The notes beneath the pieces were generated by a model that saw only the letters and a program-made list of their open reading frames with translations, had not been told where the DNA came from and did no database searches. A program made the position numbers and the translations under genes. Below, one piece after another: positions 26,901 to 40,600 of a stretch of DNA of 64,000 nucleotides. Origin of the DNA: Helopsaltes ochotensis (lineage: Eukaryota; Chordata; Aves; Passeriformes; Locustellidae); contig VXBM01001619.1 in the NCBI GenBank assembly GCA_013400155.1, forward strand, positions 89,819 to 153,818. The letters run 5' to 3'. The stretch's first letter is position 1. Each line of letters starts with the position of its first letter.

Positions 26901-29900
26901 AAGTTTGTTTTTCCAATGCTGTGTTTTTACCAAAGAATTTCCACATGTTTACAATAAAGAAACGTGACTTCTTGCAGTCTGAGGCTGCTTGTCTTTCTAG
27001 TTCATATCCCTTGTCATGTGCCCTGAGGGCTTGGTCTCTGTGAACCAATGAAACCCCAGAGAGCACCAATAAAACCTGATAACAACTAACATTGTCAAAA
27101 CATGCAGGCAAATGGAACAATGCCCTTCAGTGAGCTACACTTTATAGATGCACCCCTAAAAAAGGTACAATGGGGTTGGGTCTTCCATGCCTTCAGAAAC
27201 AAAACCTGCTCCATCCCTCAGGTTCACTCCTAGTCCTGCTCTTCCTCCTGGCTGCTTCCAAGCCCTGCTCACAGCACATCTCTGGAGTGGCAGCACCGCA
27301 GATAAGGTGAGCTCCTCTACCTAGTTCAGCTCCTGTGGTGTTAGGACGCCCAAGAACTGTGCCAAACTCGCTCTCAGTTCCACATGTCCACTAAAGAGAG
27401 CAACACAAGGGGGGGAAAGTGACACTGGAAGTCACTGAGGCACTGGAGTCTCCTCTCCTGATGTTTTGCCTCTCAGACTGGGTTTTCCAGTCAAGCACAA
27501 GCTGCAGATGAAGAATTCTTTTATAAGAAACATCAAAAATATATGATGTATATAGAAACATTTCATAAATAGGTTTTCTGTGAAGTTCAATAAATGGTGA
27601 ACACAGAGAGGCACAGGCCCCTCAAAGGTGCCCTCCATGGCATCTCTTCTCTCTACACTAGCTGTCATTTCTAATAAAAATATTTTTAATAAGTGTTTCT
27701 ACATCTCCAGCTGAAATTAGTCCACGGGTGCCGATGAAAGGTGCAAGAATACAGACATCGATGCACTCTGCATGGCTACAACAGGTGAATTTTTGTGGGG
27801 AAAAGGAGCAAAAATGATTGGTCTTGGTTATTATTGGTAACACTGCCAAAGTTCCTGACAGGAACACACACAGGGGGAGGAACATTGCTGTCTTGGTGCT
27901 GCAGAAGATACAACGCTACAAGACATATAAGTTGTCCCAGTTACACTCCCAGCTTTTCCTCAGATCCTCTTGTGCAATGTGGCCGCCACACAGAGAGTTG
28001 AAATCTCTCTCTCAGCAGTTCAGATATATGTGCTCCTCTGCCACCCTCATCACTGTATCCCCTTCATTTTTCTCCAGCACCTACATCTCCAGAGTCTACA
28101 GGGCCAACACTTTTCCCTGGTGAGCTTCCATCACTCCTCTGATGTCCCAACCTTCATCAGCGGAATCTGAAGCAGCTGCCAAGGCTGAAGCCAGTTTCAT
28201 ACCAGCACTGTCCCAGATATGTCTACAGGGTAGATCAAAGGGAGGAACAGGAAGGGTGTGCATGCGCTTGCTCTGGCTGAGCCTCTGACCATAGCATGCT
28301 CAGGCTGAGCTGCTGGGTGCCCCACCAGCCCTAAGCACAGGCAGAGCCAGCACCATCCCTCCAGCTTGCCCGTGGCTGTGATTTTATAGCTTGATACTCA
28401 AACTCGCCATGCTATGGCACATTTTAAAGTGCTTCCAGCTCGTTCAGCCACAAGAAAAATGAGTCTTCTTGATATGAGCTGCTCTAGAAGGACTGAGGTA
28501 TGCCATCTCTCTTAGCTCACAACCTCAGTTACTGTTTATCAGGAGACAGAGAGCAGCTTGATCATCTCCAGTGTAGACTAACTACTTAGCCCAGTGCTTT
28601 TTCCTGAATTCTGGTAACTTCCTTCTTCCACATCCCATATGTCTTTGTACTCACTACCAAATGCAGATTTAACACAACAGGCCACTCCATTGGTTTCAGA
28701 GGACCCACACTCGCAGATGCCAGTGTCAGATCCTGCTCTTCATTATCCATGATCCTACAGGGTCACCCATCATCTGCTGCTCTCTGAGTGCACACAAAAC
28801 TACTGTTCAAGCTGGAGCAGCCACTGTGAGTGAGCTCACTGATTGCAGTTTTTTCAATAATCTTTACTAAAATCCTTTCTCCTTTTCTTTGCTAAATCCA
28901 CCTACTGAAAGAAAGGTCACTTCAAAGGGAGACTCTTGCTCTGCCTGACATGATGGCATGCTGAGATAATTCGGAGCAGTTATGATAAATGTTCTGACTA
29001 CTGGCATCAAAAAACAGACAGCGGGCTCACATCAACATAAGATTAAACATGTTTCCACAATTATCTGGGGAATTGTCTGGCTGACCATACTCCTTTCTTG
29101 ATAGTTTTTATTGCCTGAAACAAAGAGAGTACCACAGAGGGTTGTGTGAAATATAACTGCAGTGCTTTGGACTCCCCCAAAAGTCAAGGAAGCTCTGTTA
29201 GAAAAGTGTTGTCACTTGTCAGGTAAGAAAGGATATGTTTGTAGGTCCCACTTGGTCCATTTGGGAGAGGAGCAGTGCTGAGCTGCGCTTCTTGCAAGGG
29301 CTAATTTTCCCTGCTGGAAGGGTAATGCTGCACCATTAGCTGGGTGGAGGAAGATACACTCAGCCAGGTAAGAACAAGTCCAGGTGGCAAAAGCCAAAAG
29401 GATTTGCACTGAGAGGAAGCATGGCCTGCCAAGCCAGAATGCAAAGCAATCCTTGATCCCAGCCACCAGCTGTGCCGAAGAGCCTAGTACTCTGTAGCCC
29501 AGTCATGAAAACACTCAGCCTTGCAAAACAACAAGTGAGAGCAGATGAAGCAAGCTGAGATGTACAAAAACATGATCTCAGAACTGTAGGCAGGATCAGA
29601 TTATGAAAGGAAAGGAAGCAAGAAGCAGTTCATCAGGGCACTCCGTTTTAATTCAACTGCTGATTTTCTCAAGATCCCCCTTGCAGACTTTCTTCTGTTC
29701 GTTTCCATTTCCATTGTTTCTCCACCAGGAACTTACCCCACAGGCTCCCTTTCTTCCTCAGCACTACAAGAATACACCTCATTTAGTCCCCAGCAACTCC
29801 ACACAGCCCCCTCCCTTAAGCAAGCCAGCCAGCCACCCTCCATCATACCAACCCATGATATCTCACAGAGTGAATTAGCTGCAGCAGGCATGTAGATGAG

Positions 29901-30009
29901 TTCCCTTGGAGCTAGAGCCAAACCCTCAAGACAGCCTGGCCATATGTGCCAGAAAACAGCCCATTGTAGCTAGGTTCACTGTTGCTGGATCTCTGAAAGT
30001 GTTCACTGC
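23986..30009. other. Intergenic DNA, nothing recognised
   Basis: Only short, unrelated frames. I see no splice-flanked exon with a recognisable domain, no tRNA and no LTR end pair. Confidence 0.6.
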
Positions 30010-30096
30010 TAGGTTGCGTGGGTGACCTGGTCTAATGGAAGGTGTCCTTGCCCATGGATTGGAACAAGATGACCTTTAAACCAATCTATGATCCTC
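30010..30096 (+). mobile_element. Short CR1 3'-end fragment
   Basis: It contains the CR1 3'-UTR wording GTGACCTGGTCTAATGGAAG, GTGTCC.TGCCCATGG, TTGGAACAAGATGACCTTTA and a terminal CAATCTATGAT in the correct order. Fewer than 100 bp remain. Confidence 0.75.
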
Positions 30097-32137
30097 TGTG
30101 TGTTTTCCTATCCAACTGCTCTCCCAGGTGTTGTCTACAGGTAATTTCAGTGGCTTTGCTTTCATCTCCTCCTAAGATTTTTTCACTTGTTGACCAGCCA
30201 GAGGTCCTAGACACAGTTCCAAGAGTTTTGGGAAAATATGCACCCAGGTGGGGAAGAGAGATCTAAACTTGTGTCCCACTGGGGAAAATCTTCACTACAA
30301 GTTTGACCCAACTACCAGACAAAAGAGAATCCACACATAGTGAGACCACCCTAATAACTAATGCCTCAGAAATAGATAAAGTTTCATTCAGGGTTAATTG
30401 ATGATTCAGTGGTTAGAATGTCATTCCAGATAACCTGCTTGTTATTACTCACTATAGATTTGGTGATAAAAATGTTTATTTGTATACCTTTTTAAAATTC
30501 TCTTCCCTCCTCTCCTCACATTACATGCTGTCATAATGAAGTTTTCTATTTAAAATAAAATAAAAAACCCTATGTTCCAATATGAGCAAATATTGCTCCT
30601 CAGCCTAAGTCTTAGATCTCCAGAGACCAAGTGCTATTATACAGCTTGTCAAAACAAGCTGATGAATACCAGTATGGATGTTAACTAGTAACAGTACAGA
30701 AAATAAGCATGATAACATAAAACACCTGTCTGTTCAAGCAGTACACATACATTCACACAAGAGCTCAGCAATGGTCAGATACTTTCTACTCTCCATCCTG
30801 ATAAAGTAGTCCAGCTGTCCCCCTGGGGCCTGCAGAAGAGATGAATGCGTAATGTGAATTCTGCCTTCAATTTATGGCTTAATTTTAAAATAACTGGAAA
30901 TAAAACATGAAGAAGAATATCACCCATGGAGAATAGTCTGAACTCTGCTTTCTATCAATTTTCTACAGCTTCCATTTATCTATGTCAGTATGGATAGCTT
31001 TCTGAATGTTCCTGTACTGTGAGCTATACATTGGACCAGGCATGTTCCCAAGGCAGGGCTTGCACACCATCCACATCATGTCCAGCCCATATATCTGTAG
31101 CCCTTCACAGCCAGGAACTGGAGGTCCAAGCAGTTACTTGTGGGTCATACATGGCTGACACCAGAACAAAGCCAGATACAATGAGGCACAGTCAACCAGT
31201 ACAGAGTCCAAATATAGGGGCTTTGAAGCATGTTTTATTATATTTTTTTGTAACACACGCCCAAGACCTCCTTTTTTAAGCCCCTGGTAGTTTCTGGGGG
31301 AAAGAAAAGAGGGTGGTGAAGCAAGTCACAGGTTTTGGATTCTCTACTGCCATTAATTCACCACATCTCCATCATCTCCCCTTCCTTCATTGCCAGCTCT
31401 CTTCAATTTTCTACTATTTTTAGAAAGCATAGGTGAGCTGGCATAAAATAATCATTAATATCTTTGTATCATCCTGGAGTTTCAAGAAGACAACGCTATA
31501 TTACTAATGTTCACATGATTGTGAACCCATAATTGATGCTTTCAGTCATGCTGGGAAAAGGCGAAATTTGAGGCAAAATGCCATTAAAGGACATCTATGT
31601 TGCTCACCTTTTCAGCAACACAAGCTTCTTATCACTCAGGTCTGGCACTGGGAAGACAATATAAAATAAGAGCTAACTGAAGTTTCTGGGTTTAGACAGA
31701 AAGTTAGCACCATGTGTTTGTCTGTACTCACACTAGTCATACTCCATGGGTTTCCCAAAGCACAATGCACTCCATCAGCAGAACAGAATGTGTGCTAATT
31801 CACATCCTTAGAAAGGAAAGTAGTGAATCATTTCTAATGATTCAGTTGCTCGACTCATAACACCTAATTAATTCTGACTGGAAAGTTGCAAAAAAATATC
31901 TAAGACAATTTCAAGTATTTATTTCAAATTTATTAATAAATAAAATTAAATAAATGAGGAATTGATCTTGTTAAATCACTGGCCTACAACTAAGGTCCAC
32001 TCATCAAGTGAGATTCCTATGAAACCACATCACTTTGCTGGCTCTTGCTATATGGGCTCCTTTCACTAAACATTTATCAAACGACACACATGACCTTGGT
32101 AGATGCTCAGCTCTCTGCATGCATCACCACTATCAAA
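30097..32137. other. Intergenic DNA, nothing recognised
   Basis: AT-rich, with no gene-like features. Confidence 0.6.
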
Positions 32138-32142
32138 GGGAC

Positions 32143-32622
32143 TGTCCTAGGTTACAAAGTAAGATGTGCCCAAGTCTGTATTCTTTATCATCATCTTCAT
32201 GAGCTGTTGAAATCAAGGTGGGGCAGTGCTTCCCTTATCTCTGTTTAATGGGCAATCAAGGACCCACTGCATGATATCATCCCATTGTGATATGCTCCGC
32301 CCAGGGGGAGGAGCCAAGCAATGCCACCTGGATATAATGGGGGATTTGGGACAGCACTTGGACACTTACCCACTGGATACCCCAGAGGACAGGAGCTACC
32401 AGACCTTTTCTACGAGATCACCACTTAAACTAGACTGCTTCATCTGGACTGCTACTACCACCCTAACTAACAGGGTGTCAGGTTGTATTCTGACTCTGTC
32501 AGTGGTTTTGCTTTTGTACTATTGCATTTATTTTATTTATTTTACTTTTTTTTTCTTTTCCTCTTATTAAATTGTATTTCTGACTTGGAGTGTCTCACTG
32601 GTTTTGCTTTCAAACCAGCACA
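32143..32622 (+). mobile_element. Solo LTR with 5-bp target duplication (ERVL-like)
   Basis: A 480-bp element that starts TGTCCTAGG and ends CCAGCACA. It is flanked by an exact 5-bp direct repeat GGGAC (32,138-32,142 and 32,623-32,627). A TATA-like GATATAAT near 32,332 and an ATTAAA near 32,566 followed by a CTTGGAGTGTCTC-type block sit in the order U3-R-U5 on the + strand. A 5-bp duplication is typical of class III (ERVL-type) elements. No primer-binding site or internal region remains between two LTRs, so recombination has left a solo LTR. Confidence 0.88.
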
Positions 32623-32627
32623 GGGAC

Positions 32628-35600
32628 AAACCCTGACGGGGGGAACACAGAAGGCAGGACTGATCTCTGGGGGCTCTTGCTTTTCATGGGGAAAAATCGA
32701 GGTCAGAGTGAAGACTAGATCTCAGCAAGGCTACACACCTGAGCACAGAGCTGGAAGGAGGAGCCTGACTGCCCTCTAACACAGCAGCGCGAGAACCAGC
32801 CAGATCCCCACCAGTGCCTCCATCTGTGCCAAGTGTGGCAGAGCCTGAGCCACGCCAGGAAGATGGTGTCAGGAATATCAAGTGCAGCACTTGCTGCAGG
32901 GAGAAGAGGGAAAACTACTGCCAAAGTAGCAACCTGTGTTTAACGAGTACAAGTAAAAAAACACTGCTTATATCTAAATTCAAGCAGACTGTTGATGCAA
33001 AATTAAACATTTTGCTTCTTCCTGCTGACAGGAAGCAGCAAACAGAATAGAATACAACCTAACATACATTTTAGTATGCTTTATGTAAATTTAAACTAGC
33101 ACCATCTTCTGTGAATGGTTTGATAAAGAACACACCTCTCATTCTAGCACAGAAGCCCTGCGTCTGTTTCCTAAAGTTTTACTTTCTGCTATATTGACCT
33201 CAGCTACAAATTTCCTAGCAAAAATACAATAGGCAGTTTATGTCACATTATGGGAAATCACAAAAGCCTCTAAAGTGACCCTCATTTTCAGGCACTTCTT
33301 TTCTATCAACTCTTTTTTCTCTTTTCATGCCCTGCTACATAGTTAATATTGGAGCTTTATAACAGAAAAATGACACTTTTAAGTCACAATTAGGCTTTCT
33401 TGCAATGTTATTTTCTCTGAATTGCTACACCAGATGATTTTTTTTACTTTCTCTTCTATCACTGTAATTTTACTAGTTTGCATAGTGATAAGTATATACA
33501 ATAGCAGCAGCACAAGAAGAGATGGAGATTCACAGCAATCCAAGTCACAACATTATTTCAGAGACAGTTGCCCTCCTTTCCCTGCTTCCTCAGACACCAA
33601 CTGTCTGAAATTTTCTGCAAAATGATGTGTGTCAGTTTAGTATGATGATGGGAACCATGGATATCTGTGCCCTTCCCAATAATGCTGCTCTCTATTTAGT
33701 TGTCCTCCGCCAGCTGAAAAATGAACTACCACAGCTTGCATTAAAATAAAAAGGAAGAAGTGCAGAAGCCAAGTCTTAGCAAAGTCACTGTCCTCCCATG
33801 CCGAGTCAAAGAGAAAAGACATTTTCTGCCATTCCAATTACTCAGTTAATCCCAGGGAGCTTTTCCTGGAACAGATATCTGTCACCATTACTCAATAAAC
33901 ACAAAGCTATTAAGATATTTTCCAAACAAAACTCTTCATAAAAGCACAACTTGAAGTAAATGCCCATTGGCAGCACAGCTCTACCAGAGCTCCCTCACCA
34001 GGACATTTGCCACCATCCTGAGTGTGCCTCCCCATAGACTGAAGTCCAGACCAAGCTCCAGATAACTGCTCCGGCATTTGGAGGCAAATGAAGACATAGT
34101 TTCTTTCAATGCAGAGGGAAAATGATTGATGTTTCTTGACAGACCAAAAGTCCAAACTTAAATGACTGCAGCTCTTCATTGAGCACAAATTTGAGTACTT
34201 TTGCTTTCACGGGGGGGAAATTTTTTTCCCTTAATCTACTGTAGTTAACTGAAATCCTGAAATAACAAAAAGAAGTACATCACTTGGAAAGTGGACCTTT
34301 TTTTCTTCCTTGGATTTTTGCTCCAAGATCTCATTTAGTGGAGAAAATGAAAAAAAAATTAAAAAAATTTATCCTCCCAAATTTCTCTGAGCCTTTTCCT
34401 TCCAAGTTTCCCCTGATCTCACTAGGTTGCAGTAACAATCAGGTTTATCATTTCACATTTATTCTCCTTCTCTACCACATCACGTTTTCATTAAGGAGAA
34501 ATACAGACACCTTAGGACCACCACTAACACTTCACAGTTACTCTTTTCCACAGATTTCTAACCTTTTAGATAGTCTGATTCCACAATTAAATCTTCGGGA
34601 ATATGCAACATTCAAGCAAAGAGAAACCATAGCTTAATACACATTTAGAACTAAATGAAACAATAGATCTTTATATATTATTTTATGTCTTGATTTTCTC
34701 ACCTTTTCTGCATGTTTTGCAGGATTTAATTAGGAGTCTTTTCAAATCCTATCCAAGAACCACATACCCTCCACATGTCTTCTTTTTCAATTACAAAGTC
34801 TGTGGGTTTAGATCTATTCCTTCTGGGACTTCAGCTTCTCTCTCCTTCAGCTGTTCCTCCAGACACCAACTTTGCTGTCATTATTGGTCATTTATTTTCA
34901 CCATTCCCTTGAGCAACCTTAAGCAGTTTCGCTGTGTGGTTTTTGATTCTCAGTTTTAGTTTTAAGGTACCTGCCCCCATCTTCGCAGCAGGATAGTAAC
35001 CATCTGCGTGTGCAGTGGTGCTCCACCAGAACCTATGAACATGCACATCTGGTAGGCCCTGGCAGGGCCTAGTAACCTGTATTTTCAAAACTAGTGGAGT
35101 TGTTATATGTTTTCACACATAATGGAGTTCACATGCTCATGCCAGGACACCTCTTGGCCAAGTCAAATAAAACCGCACCAGGCTGACGAGCCAGGAATGG
35201 ATTTCCAGTATGTCAAGCTCACACCCAGGTCTAAGTTCATGTCCTACATATGCTTACATATATACAGGTGACACAGGACCGCTGATGTGGCAGGACACAT
35301 GTCCTTCCAGGAGTTTCCTTTGAGCCAGGGGTCCTGCTGGGGTGCAGAGTCTAGGCAGGGATGCCATGCCACCACTCCAGCCTGGCAACCCCAGCAGCCA
35401 AGAGGATTCCACCTGGCACAGGTGCTTGAGACACATGTTGTGGAAGCACTCAGTGGGGGGAATAGCTAAGTGAACTGGCAGGCCAGCCACCACAGGGCTT
35501 GTGTGAGCAGCAGAGCCACTGATGGGCAGCAGCCTGCCCCAGTATGTCACATATACCCACCCTGGAAATGCATGCATGTCTGCATCCTCTGGGCTTTGCA

Positions 35601-36521
35601 ATGCTATCATTTAACTCACACCTTTGCTTTTCTTTGTTTCTCCGGGTTGGACCCATCAAGCTCTCCCCTGTGCCTTACCAGCCCTTTTCTCTTCCCTTCT
35701 CCCCATGCTCCTGATCCAGTGTGCTGATCCTCACCCTCCACCCTCTCCCACAGCCCCTGGTCTCCCTGCGCGCCACCCGAGCCCTGCGGCCGCCGCTGCG
35801 CCCCCCGTGCGCGCTTTGCCAACACCTCCATCTCCCGGACACAGCGCACACGGCACGGAACGGAACGCTTTTCCACCCCCTCGCCTGCTTACAAACGTTA
35901 TCGGCATCGTGTGGTTGTTCCGTGGGCTTCGGGGACTCCAAGTGGTTAGCTGAGGGGTTTTTTCTTGACAGGAGACAAGTGGGTTAAACTTTGAAGGGGT
36001 CTTCACAAGACAGCTGGAACAGAGATGACTTAAAAAGTTTGTGCTTGTCATGCTGAAGTCTTCACCTGCACTGAGAATAATTTGAAAATCTGCAAATAAA
36101 TTTTAAAAACCTTTGATTTTTGACCAGTGAATTCTGAAAATTTCATTTGCCAGCAATCATACCCTTCTGTCCTCCTCTCTCTCCATCTCTTCCTAAGTAA
36201 AGTCCACCCAACGCTGTTTCAAAGAAATCCAGTATGCAGCTGACCATTGCTGAGCTAATTCCATACATCATTTCCTACCTCAGACCTGAATTATGTACCA
36301 AAATCAAGTGTTGGGAACCAAAACCAGAGAGCTTGATACATGGCTGGAAGAGAGCAGCTAGCTCACAGTATGGACATTTCCTATCTTCCACCTCAATTTT
36401 ACCATCAGTTTCAGCTGGACTTTTGAGGTCTTCGGCAGGGAAACCCTCTCCCGGATACTAGCGCAGAGCTTTGAGCCATAATAACACAAAATAAACTGAT
36501 TCGCATTAAAAAAAAAAATCC
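32628..36521. other. Intergenic DNA upstream of SLC30A5
   Basis: Mostly AT-rich with no recognised gene. The exception is the GC/CpG-rich patch at about 35,755-35,890. The segment ends in an A-run immediately before the assembly gap. Confidence 0.6.
35755..35890. promoter_or_regulatory. GC/CpG-rich patch upstream of SLC30A5
   Basis: CpG dinucleotides are dense here (CGCGCCACCCGAG, GCGGCCGCCGCTGCG, GTGCGCGC) compared with the CpG-poor neighbourhood. It lies about 0.6 kb before the gap that should contain exon 1. It could be the upstream shoulder of the SLC30A5 CpG island or a separate or divergent promoter. The overlapping open frames are proline/alanine-rich and not convincing proteins. Confidence 0.4.
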
Positions 36522-37407
36522 NNNNNNNNNNNNNNNNNNNNNNNNNNNNNNNNNNNNNNNNNNNNNNNNNNNNNNNNNNNNNNNNNNNNNNNNNNNNNNN
36601 NNNNNNNNNNNNNNNNNNNNNNNNNNNNNNNNNNNNNNNNNNNNNNNNNNNNNNNNNNNNNNNNNNNNNNNNNNNNNNNNNNNNNNNNNNNNNNNNNNNN
36701 NNNNNNNNNNNNNNNNNNNNNNNNNNNNNNNNNNNNNNNNNNNNNNNNNNNNNNNNNNNNNNNNNNNNNNNNNNNNNNNNNNNNNNNNNNNNNNNNNNNN
36801 NNNNNNNNNNNNNNNNNNNNNNNNNNNNNNNNNNNNNNNNNNNNNNNNNNNNNNNNNNNNNNNNNNNNNNNNNNNNNNNNNNNNNNNNNNNNNNNNNNNN
36901 NNNNNNNNNNNNNNNNNNNNNNNNNNNNNNNNNNNNNNNNNNNNNNNNNNNNNNNNNNNNNNNNNNNNNNNNNNNNNNNNNNNNNNNNNNNNNNNNNNNN
37001 NNNNNNNNNNNNNNNNNNNNNNNNNNNNNNNNNNNNNNNNNNNNNNNNNNNNNNNNNNNNNNNNNNNNNNNNNNNNNNNNNNNNNNNNNNNNNNNNNNNN
37101 NNNNNNNNNNNNNNNNNNNNNNNNNNNNNNNNNNNNNNNNNNNNNNNNNNNNNNNNNNNNNNNNNNNNNNNNNNNNNNNNNNNNNNNNNNNNNNNNNNNN
37201 NNNNNNNNNNNNNNNNNNNNNNNNNNNNNNNNNNNNNNNNNNNNNNNNNNNNNNNNNNNNNNNNNNNNNNNNNNNNNNNNNNNNNNNNNNNNNNNNNNNN
37301 NNNNNNNNNNNNNNNNNNNNNNNNNNNNNNNNNNNNNNNNNNNNNNNNNNNNNNNNNNNNNNNNNNNNNNNNNNNNNNNNNNNNNNNNNNNNNNNNNNNN
37401 NNNNNNN
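36522..37407. other. Assembly gap (886 N)
   Basis: An unbroken run of N. The sequence resumes in very GC-rich DNA 70 bp before SLC30A5 exon 2, so the gap very likely swallowed the CpG-island promoter, 5' UTR and exon 1 with the start codon. GC-rich bird promoters often drop out of assemblies. Confidence 0.95.
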
Positions 37408-37477
37408 TCGCTGAGGCGGCGGGGCCGGGCCCGGGCGGCGGCGTGGCAGGTGCGAACCGGCCTCTCTCCTTCTGCAG

Positions 37478-37600
37478 GCTGACCCGGTACATCGTGCTGC
37501 TGTGCTTCGCCAAGGTCTTGAAAGCCGTGGGGCTGTTTGAATCCTATGATCTCCTGAAAGTGGTCCACCTCGTGCAGTTTATCTTCGTAGTGCAGCTGGG
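37478..37600 (+). CDS. SLC30A5: SLC30A5 exon 2
   Basis: The acceptor is CTTCTGCAG and the donor GTGAGT. It begins with the last base of a split Arg codon, then LTRYIVLLCF, and ends in QLG with a split Gly codon. It covers the first N-terminal membrane segment. The 70 bp before it are GC-rich (intron 1 end). Confidence 0.95.
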
Positions 37601-40600
37601 GTGAGTGTGCAGGGGGTGGAGCTTCATCCCCCATGCATAATACTTTGGGTGTTCTTTGACAGCGTCAAGCTTGTAACCCTCCATTATGTTGTTATAGTTT
37701 ACCCAAAGAGAAGACATAACAGTGAACCCAGTAAGTGTTCTGCTCATAGCAGTGATATTTGATTCATATTTCTGTTCACTGTAATTTCAGTATCTTGGAA
37801 TGTCTCCAGTTGGAAGTGACCCATAAGGTCCATTGAGTCCAATTCTCTGCTCCTCACACAACTACCTGAAACTGAAATATATGATTAAGAGTGTTGCCCA
37901 GATATGCCTTGAGCTCTGAGAGGCTTGGAGCTGTGACACTCCTGGGGAGCCTGTTACAGTGGCTGGCCACCCTTCTAGTGAAGAACCTTTCCATAATGCA
38001 CAATGTGAATTTACCCTGATGTAGTGTCGTTCCTGTCACTGGTCACCAGAGATCAGCATCTGCTCCTCCCCTGCGCTTCCACTGAAGAAGGTGCCATGTG
38101 GTCCCCTGTCAGCTTTCTCTAAGCTGAGCAAACCAAGCAACCTCAGATGCTCCTCTTGCCCTGTAAACCTTACACCATCTTGGCTGCCTCCCCCAGACAC
38201 AGTCCAACAGTTTGATGTCCTTCTGGTACAGAGGTGCCCGAAACTGTACACAGGACCTGAGCTGAGGCTGTATCAGTGCGTTGCAGAGCAGGACAGTCAC
38301 CTTCCTCGAGCAGCTGGTGATGCTGTGCATGAGTGCAAATGCACCCTAGGACACAGCTGACCCTTTTTGTTGACCCATATTCAACTTCCCATGAACCCAG
38401 ACCTCCAGGTTCCTTTCTGTGGGGCTGCCATCCAGACTTTTGTCCCCTTTGTGCATACAAGCTGAGTTAACCCATCACAGATAGAGAATCCAGCTCTGGT
38501 TTGTTTCATGTCATTGGCAGTTGTCCAGCTGTCTAGTCTTTCCAATGTCTCTGTAAGGCCTCTCTGCCCTTGAGAAACTTCAGTGTCTTTCCAGCTTCAA
38601 AGCTGTGCCTGTTCTGGCAGTGCTGCCAGTGCTGATGGTCGTGGTGTGACTGTTCCTCCAGATGGCAATCCAGTATCACACAAATGTGCCCTCACCTTCC
38701 CCCACTGCAGGGGGCTAGGGAGGGGAATCAGGAGGAAAACAAAAAAATAAAACATGCGGGTTGAGATAAGAAGAGTTTAATAATTGAAATTATTAATGAG
38801 ATAATAGATTATTAGTAAGTTGATAAGTGAAATATAGTAATAAAAGGAAGGGAGAGAGGGAACCTAGTAAAAATAAGTGATGCACAATGCAGCTTCTCAA
38901 CATGATGATGATATCCAGCCCATCCCCAAACCACAATCAGCCCCTGTCTGGGCAGCTCCCCCAGTTTATATACTGAGGATATGGAATTTATGGTATGGAA
39001 CATCCCTTTGGCCCGTTCAGGCCATGCTGCCTCCCAGCTTCTGCCAGAGCCTGGGACACTGTAAAGAAATTGACTTTGGATAAGCAGCACTAAGGAAACA
39101 GACAAAACTGTGTTATCAACGTTGTTCTCACACTGAATCCAAAACAGCACTGCACTAGAGGTGGCACTGGAGCAGAAGCTACCAAGAAAAATTTATCTCA
39201 GTCCACACTGAAACCAGGACACTCATGCATGTCCATATTTTGTTAATAAGGGTGTAGAAGATAAGCTTTCTTCTTTATAGTTTGTATTCTTGTGGCATTC
39301 AGCTGCTGTTTTTCCCAGGCCCTTGCATGATCCACAGCCTTCTATACATCAAATGATCAAGGTTTGTAGAGAAAAAGAGATTTCACAATATATTACAAAA
39401 ACTATTGCTGCTCTTAAGGGATGAGGTATGAAAACTGATAGCAAATACACAGAAACAATCTTTGCAGACAAAATCCTGCTTCATGTTTACCTGATGAGTG
39501 GAAGAGCATTTATGTAATAAGCGTGACAGAGCAGGAACATTTGGAATTTCATTTCTTCCTTTTACTTCATATTCATGTAATTTATGGACTTCTCTCTTGC
39601 GTGTTCCCAAGAACCACTGGGGTTTTTTGCCCATTACTTTTGATCCCACTTGAAGTTGTGTGCTGTGTCTTCTGTTCCTATTGTCCATTCAGCATTCTAT
39701 ATAACTGAGCCAGATATGAGAAGCCTTGTTGTTTAGATCTGGTTTGAATAAAAAGCTGACTAATAAACTGATAGAGAAAACTTTCTCCTTTTGACAGGTC
39801 TGCTTTTTTTATGGTTTTGTTTCAAAAACCATTTTCTTCTGGAAAGGTGGTAACCAAGCATCAGGTGAGTTGACTTATGTAAGAGTGACTTGTATTCTTG
39901 TAAATATGCTTGGCAATATGGCTCTTGCCAAAATTGAAAGGTGAACGAAGATTACTCCACTTAGAAGATGTGGTTGCAGATTCTAGAGGTATGCAACTAA
40001 CTCAGTGTCTTGTGAGCTAGACCTTTCAGTGTTCTTAGCTTTTGTCAGCTTCTTTTGAGAGTATAGTGAAAAGGCTGGTCCTTATAGCCAAGCAAGCATC
40101 TACTGAAAGGAGTGGATTTTCAAAAAGAGCTTACTTAGCTGACTTGGACAGTTAGACAGGCAATTTCTGGACTGCCAGAATGTTGAAATGCTCTAGTCTT
40201 GTCCCTCAGAACAGAAGAGTTCCTTCTGCATGTGATGAGGGCCTAATCTAACTGCTCATCAGAACCTTGTGAGTTCCCAGTAGCCTTGTGAGTTCCCAGT
40301 AGTAGGAGTTTAGAGCAGGGCCAGGTTGGAACCTGCTAATTTGTAAGAAATAAATTTTCTTCACCTGCTTCATATTCATCTTGGGTTTATGTATTTGTGT
40401 GCACATAAACTTGATCTAGTGCATGCACTAAGTAGACAGAATCTGAAGGATAGCCTCAAAGTGTTCCTTGTGTCAATTGCTTTCATGACTAGATGTGTAT
40501 GGCAGAATTTTAAAAATGTGAACAGGAATAAATGGCATCTTTGATTTGAGTTCAGAGAAATCTGTCCATATATGGGTTTACGTTTGCTAAAAAATTTCAA

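Noticed and set aside
36411..37634. 407- and 335-codon minus-strand frames across the N run
   Set aside because: Most of their length is N translated as X. They are artefacts of the gap and lie antisense to SLC30A5 exon 2.
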